Assembly (NCBI GenBank): GCA_963665085.2
Contig: CAXXXS010000001.1
Location: 4,960,001-5,024,000, forward strand
Reading direction: 5' to 3'
Source of the DNA: G963665085 sp963665085
GTDB taxonomy: Bacteria; Bacteroidota; Bacteroidia; Bacteroidales; JAAAOM01
Length of the DNA: 64,000 bases
Below are positions 18,127 through 26,269 of this stretch, piece by piece. A program made the translations under genes and the position numbers. The notes beneath the pieces were generated by a model. It worked only from the letters and a program-made list of their open reading frames with translations. It was not told where the DNA came from and did no database searches. Position 1 is the first letter of the stretch. Every line of letters begins with the position of its first letter.

Positions 18127-18645
18127 CTATGCTTTGAAGTACACCAAAAATTCTTCATCCCCCTTTTTATTGAGCCAATGTTCATAATTTAAACTAAGGG
18201 ACTTATCAATAAGTGGAGCAGGAATAAAAGGTGCAATCACTTTAAGTATTTTTCCTGAATCAAGTTTCTTTAATAAAGCTAAGACTTCATGCACTGGCTG
18301 TTCTCCGGCATTTAGCATTTCTCTTATATCTATTGATTCAGAGATATTGGATTCATCAAACCAATCAGGCTTTTCTGTAGTATAATTGCTGTCTTCTGTT
18401 TCAATTGAGTCAGTTGCTGTTTGCCCTACTTCTGTACGAAGCTTGTTTATGAGTTCTTCAACTTTGATACCACCAATTACAGATGCCTGACTTAAAGTTG
18501 TAATCTTTGTAATGGTTTTTCGTAATACAGGATTCTTCAGCTTTTTGAACGGTGGAGCAACTGCTATTAGCACATCCTCCAATTGAGGATATGCTTCCAA
18601 CAAGTCGAATATCTTCGTTTTGGGAGTAATTATCAGTTTATCCAT
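18127..18645 (-). CDS. DUF1858-DUF2249 protein
   Basis: 172 aa. The N-terminal DUF1858 (about 1-70; KTKIFDLLEAYPQLEDVLI) resembles the N-terminal domain of the iron-sulfur repair protein RIC/ScdA. The C-terminal DUF2249 (about 100-172; IDIREMLNAGEQPVHEVL, ending FLVYFKA) is often next to hemerythrin proteins. Its start overlaps the end of the next upstream gene (18638-19891) by 8 bases, so the two are coupled. It converges tail-to-tail with the regulator (3 bases between stops). Probably acts with the DUF438 protein in Fe-S or NO metabolism. Confidence 0.8.
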   Translation of the reverse strand: MDKLIITPKTKIFDLLEAYPQLEDVLIAVAPPFKKLKNPVLRKTITKITTLSQASVIGGIKVEELINKLRTEVGQTATDSIETEDSNYTTEKPDWFDESNISESIDIREMLNAGEQPVHEVLALLKKLDSGKILKVIAPFIPAPLIDKSLSLNYEHWLNKKGDEEFLVYFKA

Positions 18646-19891
18646 TGTCTTTTTCTTTATTGTCTGTGTATTCTAAAATACGTCTTTCACCTTCTAAAGC
18701 CCTGTTCTCAGATAAATCTTGAGAAACTTCAAGTGTACCAAGGTACTCACCATCTTCTCCACGTAAAGCAAAGTATTCAATCTTAATAAACTTGCCCTTC
18801 ATCTGAATCCAAAAAGAAGCATGAGAAGCTTTACCCGATTTAAAATCCTCCAAAATCTTTTCTACAATATGGGTACTTCCTGGAGGATGGCACAAACGTA
18901 CATCACGATTGATAATTGAACGGTTGCGGACGAATATTCGCTCTTTTCCTTGGGTAAAATACTTAACCTTATCATTTTTATCGACAAAGGTCATGTCGAA
19001 TGGAACGGAATTTAGAATTGCCATTATTTCCTTTGCAGAAAAACTTCCGGAGGGCAATTGAATGCTTCCGTCAGAAGTAACCCCTGTATCATCTTTCTCA
19101 TCGGTTAGCCCTTCGGGTTTCCATTCAACTTGTGGGTCATACAGGCAAAAACCAAATTCCAGCGTTTGTTTATGTATGCTCCACCAGTCCTCAGTAGTTA
19201 GTACATCCATACTCATTGGAAACAGAATTTCCTCCTCTTTCTGTACCATATCAATTATAGCTTGTAGAGTAGGAAAAAACAACAAATCGAGAGAATCAAT
19301 TAAGTCTGTTTTAGTAATTTCTTTCGTATTTAAAACCTCGATACAACCTTTCAACTGTTCCCTTATCTCATCATGTTTACCCCACATGACTTTGGGCGGG
19401 CCAGTAATTTCGTTTTTCTCTAAGTGTGGAAATACAAGGTACTCTTTACGAAGGTAATGCTTGTCTAAATCCATCAACTGATTAAACACACCTTGTAACC
19501 CAAAAATAAATTGCTGAAACTCCGAATCATCAACGGCACTTAACGCCTTTAGCAAAGTTTTTGCTTTTTCAGCTACTTTCTTCAGCTCAATATTTTCATT
19601 CTTAAATACATCAATCGGATGCCCGGCAGGAATATCTTTTGCTCCGCTTAAATCTACATTGCCTTCGAGAACCGAACCATGAACATCACAAAGTTTTAAA
19701 ACTTCTTCTTCGGGTAATCCCTCTTGCATCAGTTCCTGCTCCACTTCCACAACTTCTCCGTAAGGAATACTTTTTAGTGTTTCAACCAGTTCTTTTTTAA
19801 CAGCTTCTGCCGATTCTCCCTGGTGTAGTTTTAGAATCAGTTCTTTTAATCGCTCTTTACGATATTTTGAGTTATTAATAAGTTCGCTCAT
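18638..19891 (-). CDS. DUF438-hemerythrin-PAS protein (second copy)
   Basis: 417 aa, the same architecture as 13925-15121: DUF438 (about 8-80; LKELILKLHQGESAEAVK, LCDVHGSVLEG), HHE domain (about 90-255) with His in GHPIDVFK, LDKHYLRKEYLVFPHLEK and MWGKHDEIRE, then PAS (about 285-405) with VPFDMTFVDKNDKVKYF, CHPPGSTHIVEKIL and a final ALEGERRILEY. It is closer to the DUF438 family consensus than the other copy. Coupled to DUF1858-DUF2249 downstream. The two copies suggest duplication or separate acquisition around the hcp locus. Confidence 0.88.
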   Translation of the reverse strand: MSELINNSKYRKERLKELILKLHQGESAEAVKKELVETLKSIPYGEVVEVEQELMQEGLPEEEVLKLCDVHGSVLEGNVDLSGAKDIPAGHPIDVFKNENIELKKVAEKAKTLLKALSAVDDSEFQQFIFGLQGVFNQLMDLDKHYLRKEYLVFPHLEKNEITGPPKVMWGKHDEIREQLKGCIEVLNTKEITKTDLIDSLDLLFFPTLQAIIDMVQKEEEILFPMSMDVLTTEDWWSIHKQTLEFGFCLYDPQVEWKPEGLTDEKDDTGVTSDGSIQLPSGSFSAKEIMAILNSVPFDMTFVDKNDKVKYFTQGKERIFVRNRSIINRDVRLCHPPGSTHIVEKILEDFKSGKASHASFWIQMKGKFIKIEYFALRGEDGEYLGTLEVSQDLSENRALEGERRILEYTDNKEKDNG

Positions 19892-20058
19892 AACAATTGA
19901 ATTTTTTTAATAAAATCATCATAGATACAAGTTATTGATTTAATGTGTAAGTTAAACAAAAACATGATTGTTATGTTTTGTCAAATTGTTCGTACCTGCT
20001 TATAGTCCTGTTATTTCAATCTTATACCACGATTGCAAAAGCCGGATTATTATTAATA

Positions 20059-20514
20059 CTAATTCTGAATTTTGAAATTATTTCTAATAAATATTGCCTG
20101 TAATTGTGCAGTAATAATATTTTGAAAATTCTCTAACCAACCAGGATTGTTATATGATTTTAGAAAAATGGCTGTCAGTTCTTTATTCTCCCGAATTGTT
20201 TTTATTGCTAATTCATGGTTATACTTAAACTCACTTGCTATGAACCACGCTATTTCATATAGTTCAGGATATTCAATCCCTTGATTAATAGGATGTGATT
20301 TTTCTGCTTTATGCTTATTTAATGCATCAGACAGCAACATAATATAATCTTTAAATATCAATTTAAACAATTCATCTTTAGATTTATAATAGTAATGAAC
20401 CATTGCTTTACCGGAGCCTGCGTACCTGGCAATTTTATCAATTGTTGTTCCATGGTAACCAAATTTAAGAAATGCATGTTTTGCTGCATCGTAAATTCGT
20501 TGACTTGTTTCCAT
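20059..20514 (-). CDS. TetR/AcrR-family regulator, short
   Basis: 151 aa. The N-terminal HTH (about 3-50: TSQRIYDAAKHAFLKFGYHG, then TIDKIARYAGSGKAMVHYYY) is typical of TetR. The ligand domain is short (about 100 aa against the usual 140), so the protein may be truncated at the C-terminus or a compact variant. It is the last gene of the minus-strand run beginning with the RND exporter, 17 bases after the porin-like gene. It may be a second regulator of that operon. Confidence 0.8.
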   Translation of the reverse strand: METSQRIYDAAKHAFLKFGYHGTTIDKIARYAGSGKAMVHYYYKSKDELFKLIFKDYIMLLSDALNKHKAEKSHPINQGIEYPELYEIAWFIASEFKYNHELAIKTIRENKELTAIFLKSYNNPGWLENFQNIITAQLQAIFIRNNFKIQN

Positions 20515-20530
20515 TGCAGTCTGATATAGA

Positions 20531-21781
20531 TTAAAAACTATATTTTATTTTAGTATAAATCATTGAATTATCCCGATATTGCCCAAACTGACCGCCTTCA
20601 TCACCTACAAAAATATTAGCCCCGAAGAGCAGCGAAAAACTATCATCAAAATCATAGCTTATTTTTGGACGTATCAGGGCATCGCTGTCAGACAAGCCTA
20701 TATAAGAAAATAGTTCAAGGTGCAGCGTTTCCCGCATCATATCATATCGAGCCAGAAAGGTGGCTGTATTGTGGAATTCATTTTCGTTTATTCCTTCTTC
20801 AAAATCTATAATATATTTCTGGATAAACTGGGTACTTAATTTTATGTCTTTAATACTGAAATCCAGCCCAACGACATAGTTTAAATAATCTTTTTGCACC
20901 AAAGCATCATTGGCAATCGGATTTTCTGTTTGAAAATATTTACCATTGTAATAAGCTCCTTCACCTCTTAGAATAAGACCTTTTATTTCAGTACTAAATG
21001 AACCTCCAATCACAGAAAGTCTATGATGTTGGGGAGTTACCGATATTCCGGTTAAAACAGGTGTAGGTACTCCTTGTATTGTGTCCATTGAAATTGTTTT
21101 CTGAACATGCATTGCCGGATTATCATCCCATGTGTAACCGCCCATCAGTTCAAAATCAATTTTTGAGGTCATAGCCGACCATTTAAGAAACAGTTCACTG
21201 TTTTCCAGTGAAGGATTTACCGCATTTTTACTCCAATCAAATGTAGGAGTAACAGGAAAATCAGGAGCTATATACCAATCAGAACGAGCATCGGGTCGAA
21301 GATTGGAAGAAAAAGCAGGCATCCAGATAGCCTCAATGGTACTGTTGCCAATATAATAGTCAATCTTAGACGCAATAACACCTTGGCGTATTTCATCAAA
21401 ATCAGGAAGGAGGAACTCCGATAGGTCAAGAGGTGAAACAATATCAGTTATAAACACGCCATCAGCTTTGCCCCACACTATTTGTTGCTTACCAATACGA
21501 ATATCAAAGTTTTTAAAGTACATATCCATGTATACCTCTCTTAGTCGAAGTTGCAAACTATCGGTATTATACAAGTATAACATTGGGTTAGCCTTGAAAG
21601 ATACCTTTTCGCCTCGTTTTTCAAAGTTAAGACTGGCGGTTTGCTGGATAATAGAGAAATCACCTGTTTCCGTGTTAACACCTTCATAAGTTCTTACAAA
21701 ACCGGAAATATCAGGGCTTTGTGCCATGGTTGCGAAACCTGACACTAAGCCTATTAGTAATATTGCTATATTCTTTCTCAT
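20531..21781 (-). CDS. DUF1302-like outer-membrane porin of the RND operon
   Basis: 416 aa with a signal peptide (MRKNIAILLIGLVSGFATMAQ). The mature protein is a beta-barrel; the conserved block IRIGKQQIVWGKADGVFIT followed by DIVSPLDLSEF resembles DUF1302/alginate-export-type porins. It ends with an aromatic-terminated strand (MIYTKIKYSF) for barrel insertion. It is 2 bases downstream of the DUF2798 gene. DUF1302 porins often accompany MMPL-type RND exporters and a lipoprotein-sorting-like protein, as here, suggesting a trans-envelope route for a hydrophobic compound. Confidence 0.75.
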   Translation of the reverse strand: MRKNIAILLIGLVSGFATMAQSPDISGFVRTYEGVNTETGDFSIIQQTASLNFEKRGEKVSFKANPMLYLYNTDSLQLRLREVYMDMYFKNFDIRIGKQQIVWGKADGVFITDIVSPLDLSEFLLPDFDEIRQGVIASKIDYYIGNSTIEAIWMPAFSSNLRPDARSDWYIAPDFPVTPTFDWSKNAVNPSLENSELFLKWSAMTSKIDFELMGGYTWDDNPAMHVQKTISMDTIQGVPTPVLTGISVTPQHHRLSVIGGSFSTEIKGLILRGEGAYYNGKYFQTENPIANDALVQKDYLNYVVGLDFSIKDIKLSTQFIQKYIIDFEEGINENEFHNTATFLARYDMMRETLHLELFSYIGLSDSDALIRPKISYDFDDSFSLLFGANIFVGDEGGQFGQYRDNSMIYTKIKYSF

Positions 21782-21783
21782 AT

Positions 21784-22014
21784 TTATTCGTTTTTAACAA
21801 GTTGCGCTACAAATCTTTTTATTGGTGACATGATTACTAAAACCAACGGATATGCCATTGAAAAAGCCATCCCCCACATTTGTATCCATTTTGTGATAAA
21901 TCCCTGGCTTATACCATGATGCATTGCTATACTTGCAAAAGTTATAACAGATGTCATAATTGATACCATTAAAAAAAGAGTTAAAGGCACTTCGTATTTT
22001 TTGTTTATTTTCAT
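21784..22014 (-). CDS. DUF2798-family small membrane protein
   Basis: 76 aa with two transmembrane helices (about 10-32, VPLTLFLMVSIMTSVITFAS; about 48-68, MWGMAFSMAYPLVLVIMSP). The pattern fits DUF2798, a two-helix inner-membrane family of unknown role. It lies 24 bases after the lipoprotein-sorting-like gene and 2 bases before the porin-like gene, so it is in the RND operon. Confidence 0.7.
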   Translation of the reverse strand: MKINKKYEVPLTLFLMVSIMTSVITFASIAMHHGISQGFITKWIQMWGMAFSMAYPLVLVIMSPIKRFVAQLVKNE

Positions 22015-22038
22015 TTCCTTCTGATTAAAATCTTAATA

Positions 22039-22809
22039 TTATATTCCTCTCGTCATCATTCGCTCAGAGAAATTACTGGCTGGAATACCTGTGTTAACTT
22101 TCACGTTTGTTAATACCATACTGGTAGAATGATTCTTCTGAATATTCTTCATTTCCGAATTGGTGATAATCTGAAACCCTGAAATTGTCTCAACTTTTTT
22201 AATGGTCAGAATTTTAAGCAATTCTTCATCTTCATCATAGAACTCTTTCTTTACACCAATAAAGGTTTCTTTATCAATCCATGTAATTGTTTTGGAATAC
22301 ATATATTCTTCATCCTTGGAGATGCTTTCTACAACGTAACACGCCTTGCTATTTATAGTTTCTTCACGGAGCAGTTTATGTATATCTGCATTTAGCTTGC
22401 GGTCTCCCAAGTCGTCATACGTAAAATCAGACCCCATGAAGTAGTCGCTTTTGCTGTCGCTTGAAATCCGTTTTACCCTTTTTAATGCCGGAAGATAAAT
22501 CCATTGGTCATCCGCTTGGTCGGTATCGTAGCTCCAGTTCATAAAAGACGTGTTCTTTACATCGGCAGGAGCTTGGAAAAACATAATGCTTTTTTCGTTG
22601 TCACCAAAATCTTTGGTGTATTGCTGAATGGTACGCACCCTGTTTTGCCCTGAAGCATTTGTAAGGGTCATGGTAAGTGTTGATGTTTGGTCGTTTCCGG
22701 TTTCACGGTTGTACGCTTTCTCTACTATCTGTTCGCCTGTAAGCTGTGCATTTGCACTTAATCCGATTATTGTAAGCAATGCTATTGCTATTGATTTTAT
22801 TGTATTCAT
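22039..22809 (-). CDS. Outer-membrane lipoprotein-sorting-like protein (LolA-like fold)
   Basis: 256 aa with a signal peptide (cleavage near LSANAQ). It contains LTGEQIVEKAYNRETG and the central SKSDYFMGSDFTYDDLGDRK motif of the 'outer membrane lipoprotein-sorting protein' family. The fold is LolA-like; the gene is almost always beside an MMPL RND permease. It probably carries the exported lipid or hydrophobic substrate across the periplasm. It starts 12 bases after the RND gene ends. Confidence 0.88.
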   Translation of the reverse strand: MNTIKSIAIALLTIIGLSANAQLTGEQIVEKAYNRETGNDQTSTLTMTLTNASGQNRVRTIQQYTKDFGDNEKSIMFFQAPADVKNTSFMNWSYDTDQADDQWIYLPALKRVKRISSDSKSDYFMGSDFTYDDLGDRKLNADIHKLLREETINSKACYVVESISKDEEYMYSKTITWIDKETFIGVKKEFYDEDEELLKILTIKKVETISGFQIITNSEMKNIQKNHSTSMVLTNVKVNTGIPASNFSERMMTRGI

Positions 22810-22820
22810 AACTTAAAATT

Positions 22821-25139
22821 TTAATTGTTTTTATTATTATTCTTTTTGATAAAAATATTGCCGATGTATAGCAGTACCAGCATAATAGTGAGTGTTCCTG
22901 CGAAGCTGGTAAACATATTGAGCGATACTAACGCCCCAAGTTCCCGGTTTGGAGGGAACACTGAGAAAAGTAATACCATAAAACCTGCAATTACAACAAT
23001 GGCATTAAATATTATAGCTTTACCTGAATGTGCCATAGTAAGTTGTGCTGCTTTATACTTATCGTTGTAATTAGCTGCATTTGTACGGTATTGTTCCAGA
23101 AAATGAACTGCATAATCAATACCGATACCTATTGCAATACTTGAAAGTAATGCTGTTGTTGTGCTAAGAGGAATATTCAGGAAGCCCATAATGCCGAAAC
23201 TGATAAGAGCCGTTATAATAATTGGAACAGCACTTATTAAACCGACCACAAGATTTCTGAACATTAGAGACAACAAGATTATGATAATTAAAATGGACAT
23301 GATTAGGCTTTTTATCTGACCTTCCAGAATGAGGTCTGTAAAAACAAGCCCTTTGTATCCGCTTCCTGCATAATTCATTGAAATATCAAGTGTTTCAAAA
23401 TCATCTTCATAAGAATTAATTATATCAAGTGCGGCATTTATTGATTTTGAATCGTCCTTCTTTAACTGAAATGTAATGTTGAGTTTGGCGTAATCGTAAT
23501 CTGCTACTTTGGTTAGGTTCTCCGGGTCACCGGACATTTCATAAAGTAAAAGGTACTGAGCTATCATGTCATTGCTGTTGGGTATCGTATTAAATGCTTC
23601 GTTATCGGAATTCATTACCTTGTTCATGCGTTTAATGTAATCGGTAAGTGAGAATTTATTGCCAACAACCTCCAATTGGGCATCCACATCCTGTTGCATT
23701 CTATCCACAAGTTTGAGTACTTCCGGATTTTTAAAAACATCTTTTTTGCCATTGGCATCCAAAATGAGATTTAATGTACTGGTACCGCCAAAATTTTCAT
23801 TGATAAACTTATCTGTTTGAACAATATCGCTGTCTTTCTCAAACTTATCCAGGAAGCTGGAGTTAATCCATATTTTTTGCATTCCAACTATTGATATTGC
23901 AACAATAACCACTGTTGCCAGAATCGAAACATATTTATTCTTCACTATCCATGCAGCAGAACTATTTGCCAACTTTGAATGCGAATGTCCTTCCATGTCA
24001 TCATCAATATCAGCTTTTTTGACTTTTGGCAAACCAAAAATCATGATTCCGGCAGGCAAGAATATCAAGGAGAAAAACATGGCTGCCATTACTCCGAAAG
24101 CAGTGAAAATTCCGAAATATTTTACTGGATATACCTCTGATGTAAGCAATGAAATAAAGCCAACAGCAGTAGTAATTGAAGTCATAACCACAGGTTTCCA
24201 CATGTGGTTGAGCATTTCGCTTACCGCTTCTTTTTTTGAAACTCTGGGATTGTGAGCCATATAGGTTTGAAGATGACTATATAAATGAATGCCATCGGCT
24301 ACCCCTATGGCTATGAGCATTACCGGAATCATGGTAGAAACAGCGTAAATTGGAATTCCTACACTCGCCATTAGACCAAAAGCCCAAACTGTTGAAAGAA
24401 AAACCACGCCAAGAGTGATGAAAGTGCTTTTAATACTTCTTAAAGTGATGAAAAGAACAATTAGTATTACCAATATCACGATTGGAACCATTTTTTTCAT
24501 ATCAGCAGGGGCAAGCAACGCCATTTCGCCTTCAACAATTGGACGACCAGCTACATGGATAGTTATATCATCTGTTTCTGATTGTTTTACAGTTTTAAGA
24601 ATATTGTCATAAAACTCTTGAGAAAACACATCGTCGCCAATTTCTGCAATAATAACAGCAACCTGTTCGTTTGTGGATACAAAGCGTCCATAAACCATTT
24701 CATTTTCTCGAACACTTTTTCTCAGTTCCTGTAATTCTTCCTCTGCTTTTGGAACACGTTTGTAAAAGCGTTTCACATCCAGACTCCCATCTGACCCCAC
24801 AATATTATCGGCATTATAAAGTGATTTTACATCATCTTTATCTATTTCTTCAAACTTCTGTAAGCGTTTGGTAAGCTGTTTCAGCGTATCAAGTGTTGCA
24901 GTGTTGTAAATGCCTGATTTGTTTTCAACAGCCACTACAATACCGTCTTTAATATTAAACCAACTTTCAGCTTCGTCACTATAAACAAACGCTGGGTGGT
25001 CTTTCGGCATGTATTCGTCCAAGTCGGTTTCCATGCGTGTATTCTCTTTCATTTCAGAAATAAAATACACAGAAATCATTGCAATGAATAACATGGTAAG
25101 CCATTTGTAGCGTAACAATTTTGTCAATAAATTTTCCAT
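22821..25139 (-). CDS. RND-superfamily exporter, MMPL type
   Basis: 772 aa. Two repeats of a membrane helix, a large periplasmic domain and a block of helices: helix about 14-30, periplasmic about 35-205, helices about 208-375, helix about 400-420, second periplasmic domain, helices about 610-765. The sterol-sensing-like VMLIAIGVADGIHLYSHL and SIAIGIGIDYAVHFLEQY motifs contain the membrane acidic residues of the proton relay. It is the first gene of an operon (RND, LolA-like, DUF2798, porin-like, TetR). A TetR-type operator lies 15 bases upstream. Substrate unknown, probably lipid-like. Confidence 0.92.
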   Translation of the reverse strand: MENLLTKLLRYKWLTMLFIAMISVYFISEMKENTRMETDLDEYMPKDHPAFVYSDEAESWFNIKDGIVVAVENKSGIYNTATLDTLKQLTKRLQKFEEIDKDDVKSLYNADNIVGSDGSLDVKRFYKRVPKAEEELQELRKSVRENEMVYGRFVSTNEQVAVIIAEIGDDVFSQEFYDNILKTVKQSETDDITIHVAGRPIVEGEMALLAPADMKKMVPIVILVILIVLFITLRSIKSTFITLGVVFLSTVWAFGLMASVGIPIYAVSTMIPVMLIAIGVADGIHLYSHLQTYMAHNPRVSKKEAVSEMLNHMWKPVVMTSITTAVGFISLLTSEVYPVKYFGIFTAFGVMAAMFFSLIFLPAGIMIFGLPKVKKADIDDDMEGHSHSKLANSSAAWIVKNKYVSILATVVIVAISIVGMQKIWINSSFLDKFEKDSDIVQTDKFINENFGGTSTLNLILDANGKKDVFKNPEVLKLVDRMQQDVDAQLEVVGNKFSLTDYIKRMNKVMNSDNEAFNTIPNSNDMIAQYLLLYEMSGDPENLTKVADYDYAKLNITFQLKKDDSKSINAALDIINSYEDDFETLDISMNYAGSGYKGLVFTDLILEGQIKSLIMSILIIIILLSLMFRNLVVGLISAVPIIITALISFGIMGFLNIPLSTTTALLSSIAIGIGIDYAVHFLEQYRTNAANYNDKYKAAQLTMAHSGKAIIFNAIVVIAGFMVLLFSVFPPNRELGALVSLNMFTSFAGTLTIMLVLLYIGNIFIKKNNNKNN

Positions 25140-25153
25140 AATTTTATATGTTT

Positions 25154-25169
25154 GTTAATACTCACTAAC
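25154..25169. promoter_or_regulatory. TetR operator upstream of the RND operon
   Basis: GTTAATACTCACTAAC, an imperfect palindrome 15 bases before the RND start codon. A near-identical sequence, GTTAATGTTCGCTAAC, precedes the TetR gene at 26181-26196, differing at 3 central positions. Shared use by the TetR at 25581-26156 is inferred. Confidence 0.6.
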
Positions 25170-25180
25170 TATTTATTTTT

Positions 25181-25204
25181 AAAAAAAAACGATTCTATAA
25201 ATCG
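25181..25204 (-). terminator. Intrinsic terminator of the TetR-cupin transcript
   Basis: On the minus strand, CGATT, a 5-base loop and AATCG are followed by a run of nine T, about 26 bases after the cupin stop. It separates the TetR-cupin unit from the RND operon. Confidence 0.65.
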
Positions 25205-25229
25205 CTTTCCTTATTGAGCAGTATTTCAG

Positions 25230-25568
25230 TTATAACAGCTTTGTTTGTTCCATTGGTTTGGGTGCTTTTACAACAAGAACACGAACATTATTTTCTGTGT
25301 TATTCGCAAAATAATGTGTTATATTCTTAGGGCTTTCGACTAAATTATCTTGAGGTACAGTCTGCTTTTCATCACCGATAAAAATATCAGGACTTCCTTC
25401 CAATACATAGAAAAATACATCAACGGGAGTTTTATGAGGTTTAAGACTTTCTCCTGGTTTCAACATAATATGAACCACTTGTGCATTGTCGTGATTATAA
25501 AGCTCTCGTGCATCAATCTTATGCGGAGTTTGCTTAATTTCTGTTTCTGAAACTTTTACAATTTTCAT
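25230..25568 (-). CDS. Cupin-domain protein (second copy)
   Basis: 112 aa. Cupin motif 1 includes LKPGESLKPHKTPVDVFFYV (about 36-56) and motif 2 is weak. It starts 13 bases after the TetR stop, so it is transcribed with the regulator. The PVD-(V/F)FYV block is shared with the cupin at 15166-15477, so the two are related. Its place in the regulator transcript suggests a role in sensing or processing the compound exported by the RND system, but this is unproved. Confidence 0.8.
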   Translation of the reverse strand: MKIVKVSETEIKQTPHKIDARELYNHDNAQVVHIMLKPGESLKPHKTPVDVFFYVLEGSPDIFIGDEKQTVPQDNLVESPKNITHYFANNTENNVRVLVVKAPKPMEQTKLL

Positions 25569-25580
25569 TCTATTAAAATT

Positions 25581-26156
25581 TTATAATATTAGTTTAAATG
25601 AATTTACAAGCTTTGTTCCTTCTTCTTTTAAGTCGAAATTATAATTGTTTAAATCCCAACGTTTAATAAGCAAGCGAAAAGAACCTAAAAATATTATTGC
25701 AAGCGATGATTTATCAATATCCTGTCTTACATTGCCTGCTTCCTGTCCTTGCTCAATGATTGTTTCTATCTTCTGCAAATTCAGGTTTTGTATTTCGTTA
25801 ATCTTTTCTTTCAGCATATTATCGTTTTTGAATATCTCTTCTGCAAATACAATAGGTATGATGGTAGGCTGTTCAGTAAAAACATCAAGCATTCTAAAAA
25901 AAATAAAGGCAATTTTTTCAACTGCGGGTTGCTCCTCATCAAAAGGTAATGACGACATCATTCCGGCCATTTCTTTGAAACTATCAAGTATTGCAACCAA
26001 AATAGCTGTTTTGCTTTCAAAATGACGATAAATTGCAGGTTCTGAAATACCTATTGCTTTAGATAAGTTTTTTATCGTAAAACCCTGAATACCTTTCAAA
26101 GCTATGAGTTTTATTGATTCTTCAATTATTTGTATTTGTCTTTCTGTTTGCATCAT
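25581..26156 (-). CDS. TetR/AcrR-family regulator of the RND operon
   Basis: 191 aa, full length. The HTH at about 8-52 reads IIEESIKLIALKGIQGFTIK, then KAIGISEPAIYRHFESKTA, matching the TetR consensus; the rest is a helical ligand-binding and dimer domain. A 16-bp operator-like palindrome is in its own leader (26181-26196) and again at the RND start (25154-25169), so it probably represses both itself and the exporter. Effector unknown. Confidence 0.88.
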   Translation of the reverse strand: MMQTERQIQIIEESIKLIALKGIQGFTIKNLSKAIGISEPAIYRHFESKTAILVAILDSFKEMAGMMSSLPFDEEQPAVEKIAFIFFRMLDVFTEQPTIIPIVFAEEIFKNDNMLKEKINEIQNLNLQKIETIIEQGQEAGNVRQDIDKSSLAIIFLGSFRLLIKRWDLNNYNFDLKEEGTKLVNSFKLIL

Positions 26157-26180
26157 ATTTCTTATTACGAAACAAAGTTA

Positions 26181-26196
26181 GTTAATGTTCGCTAAC
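26181..26196. promoter_or_regulatory. TetR operator in its own promoter
   Basis: GTTAATGTTCGCTAAC, within a longer perfect inverted repeat AAGTTAG...CTAACTT (26176-26199, 10-base spacer), 25 bases upstream of the TetR start. It matches the site before the RND operon. Confidence 0.6.
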
Positions 26197-26269
26197 TTAT
26201 GCTTTTTTTTCAATTAATTTTCATTAAAACCCCATATAACACTTACTGTCAGTAATTAAAGAAATTATT

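Noticed and set aside
19940..19985. AAACAT/ATGTTT inverted repeat upstream of the second DUF438 gene as a regulator site
   Set aside because: It does not match the GTAACATATGTTAC palindrome and is too AT-rich to call.
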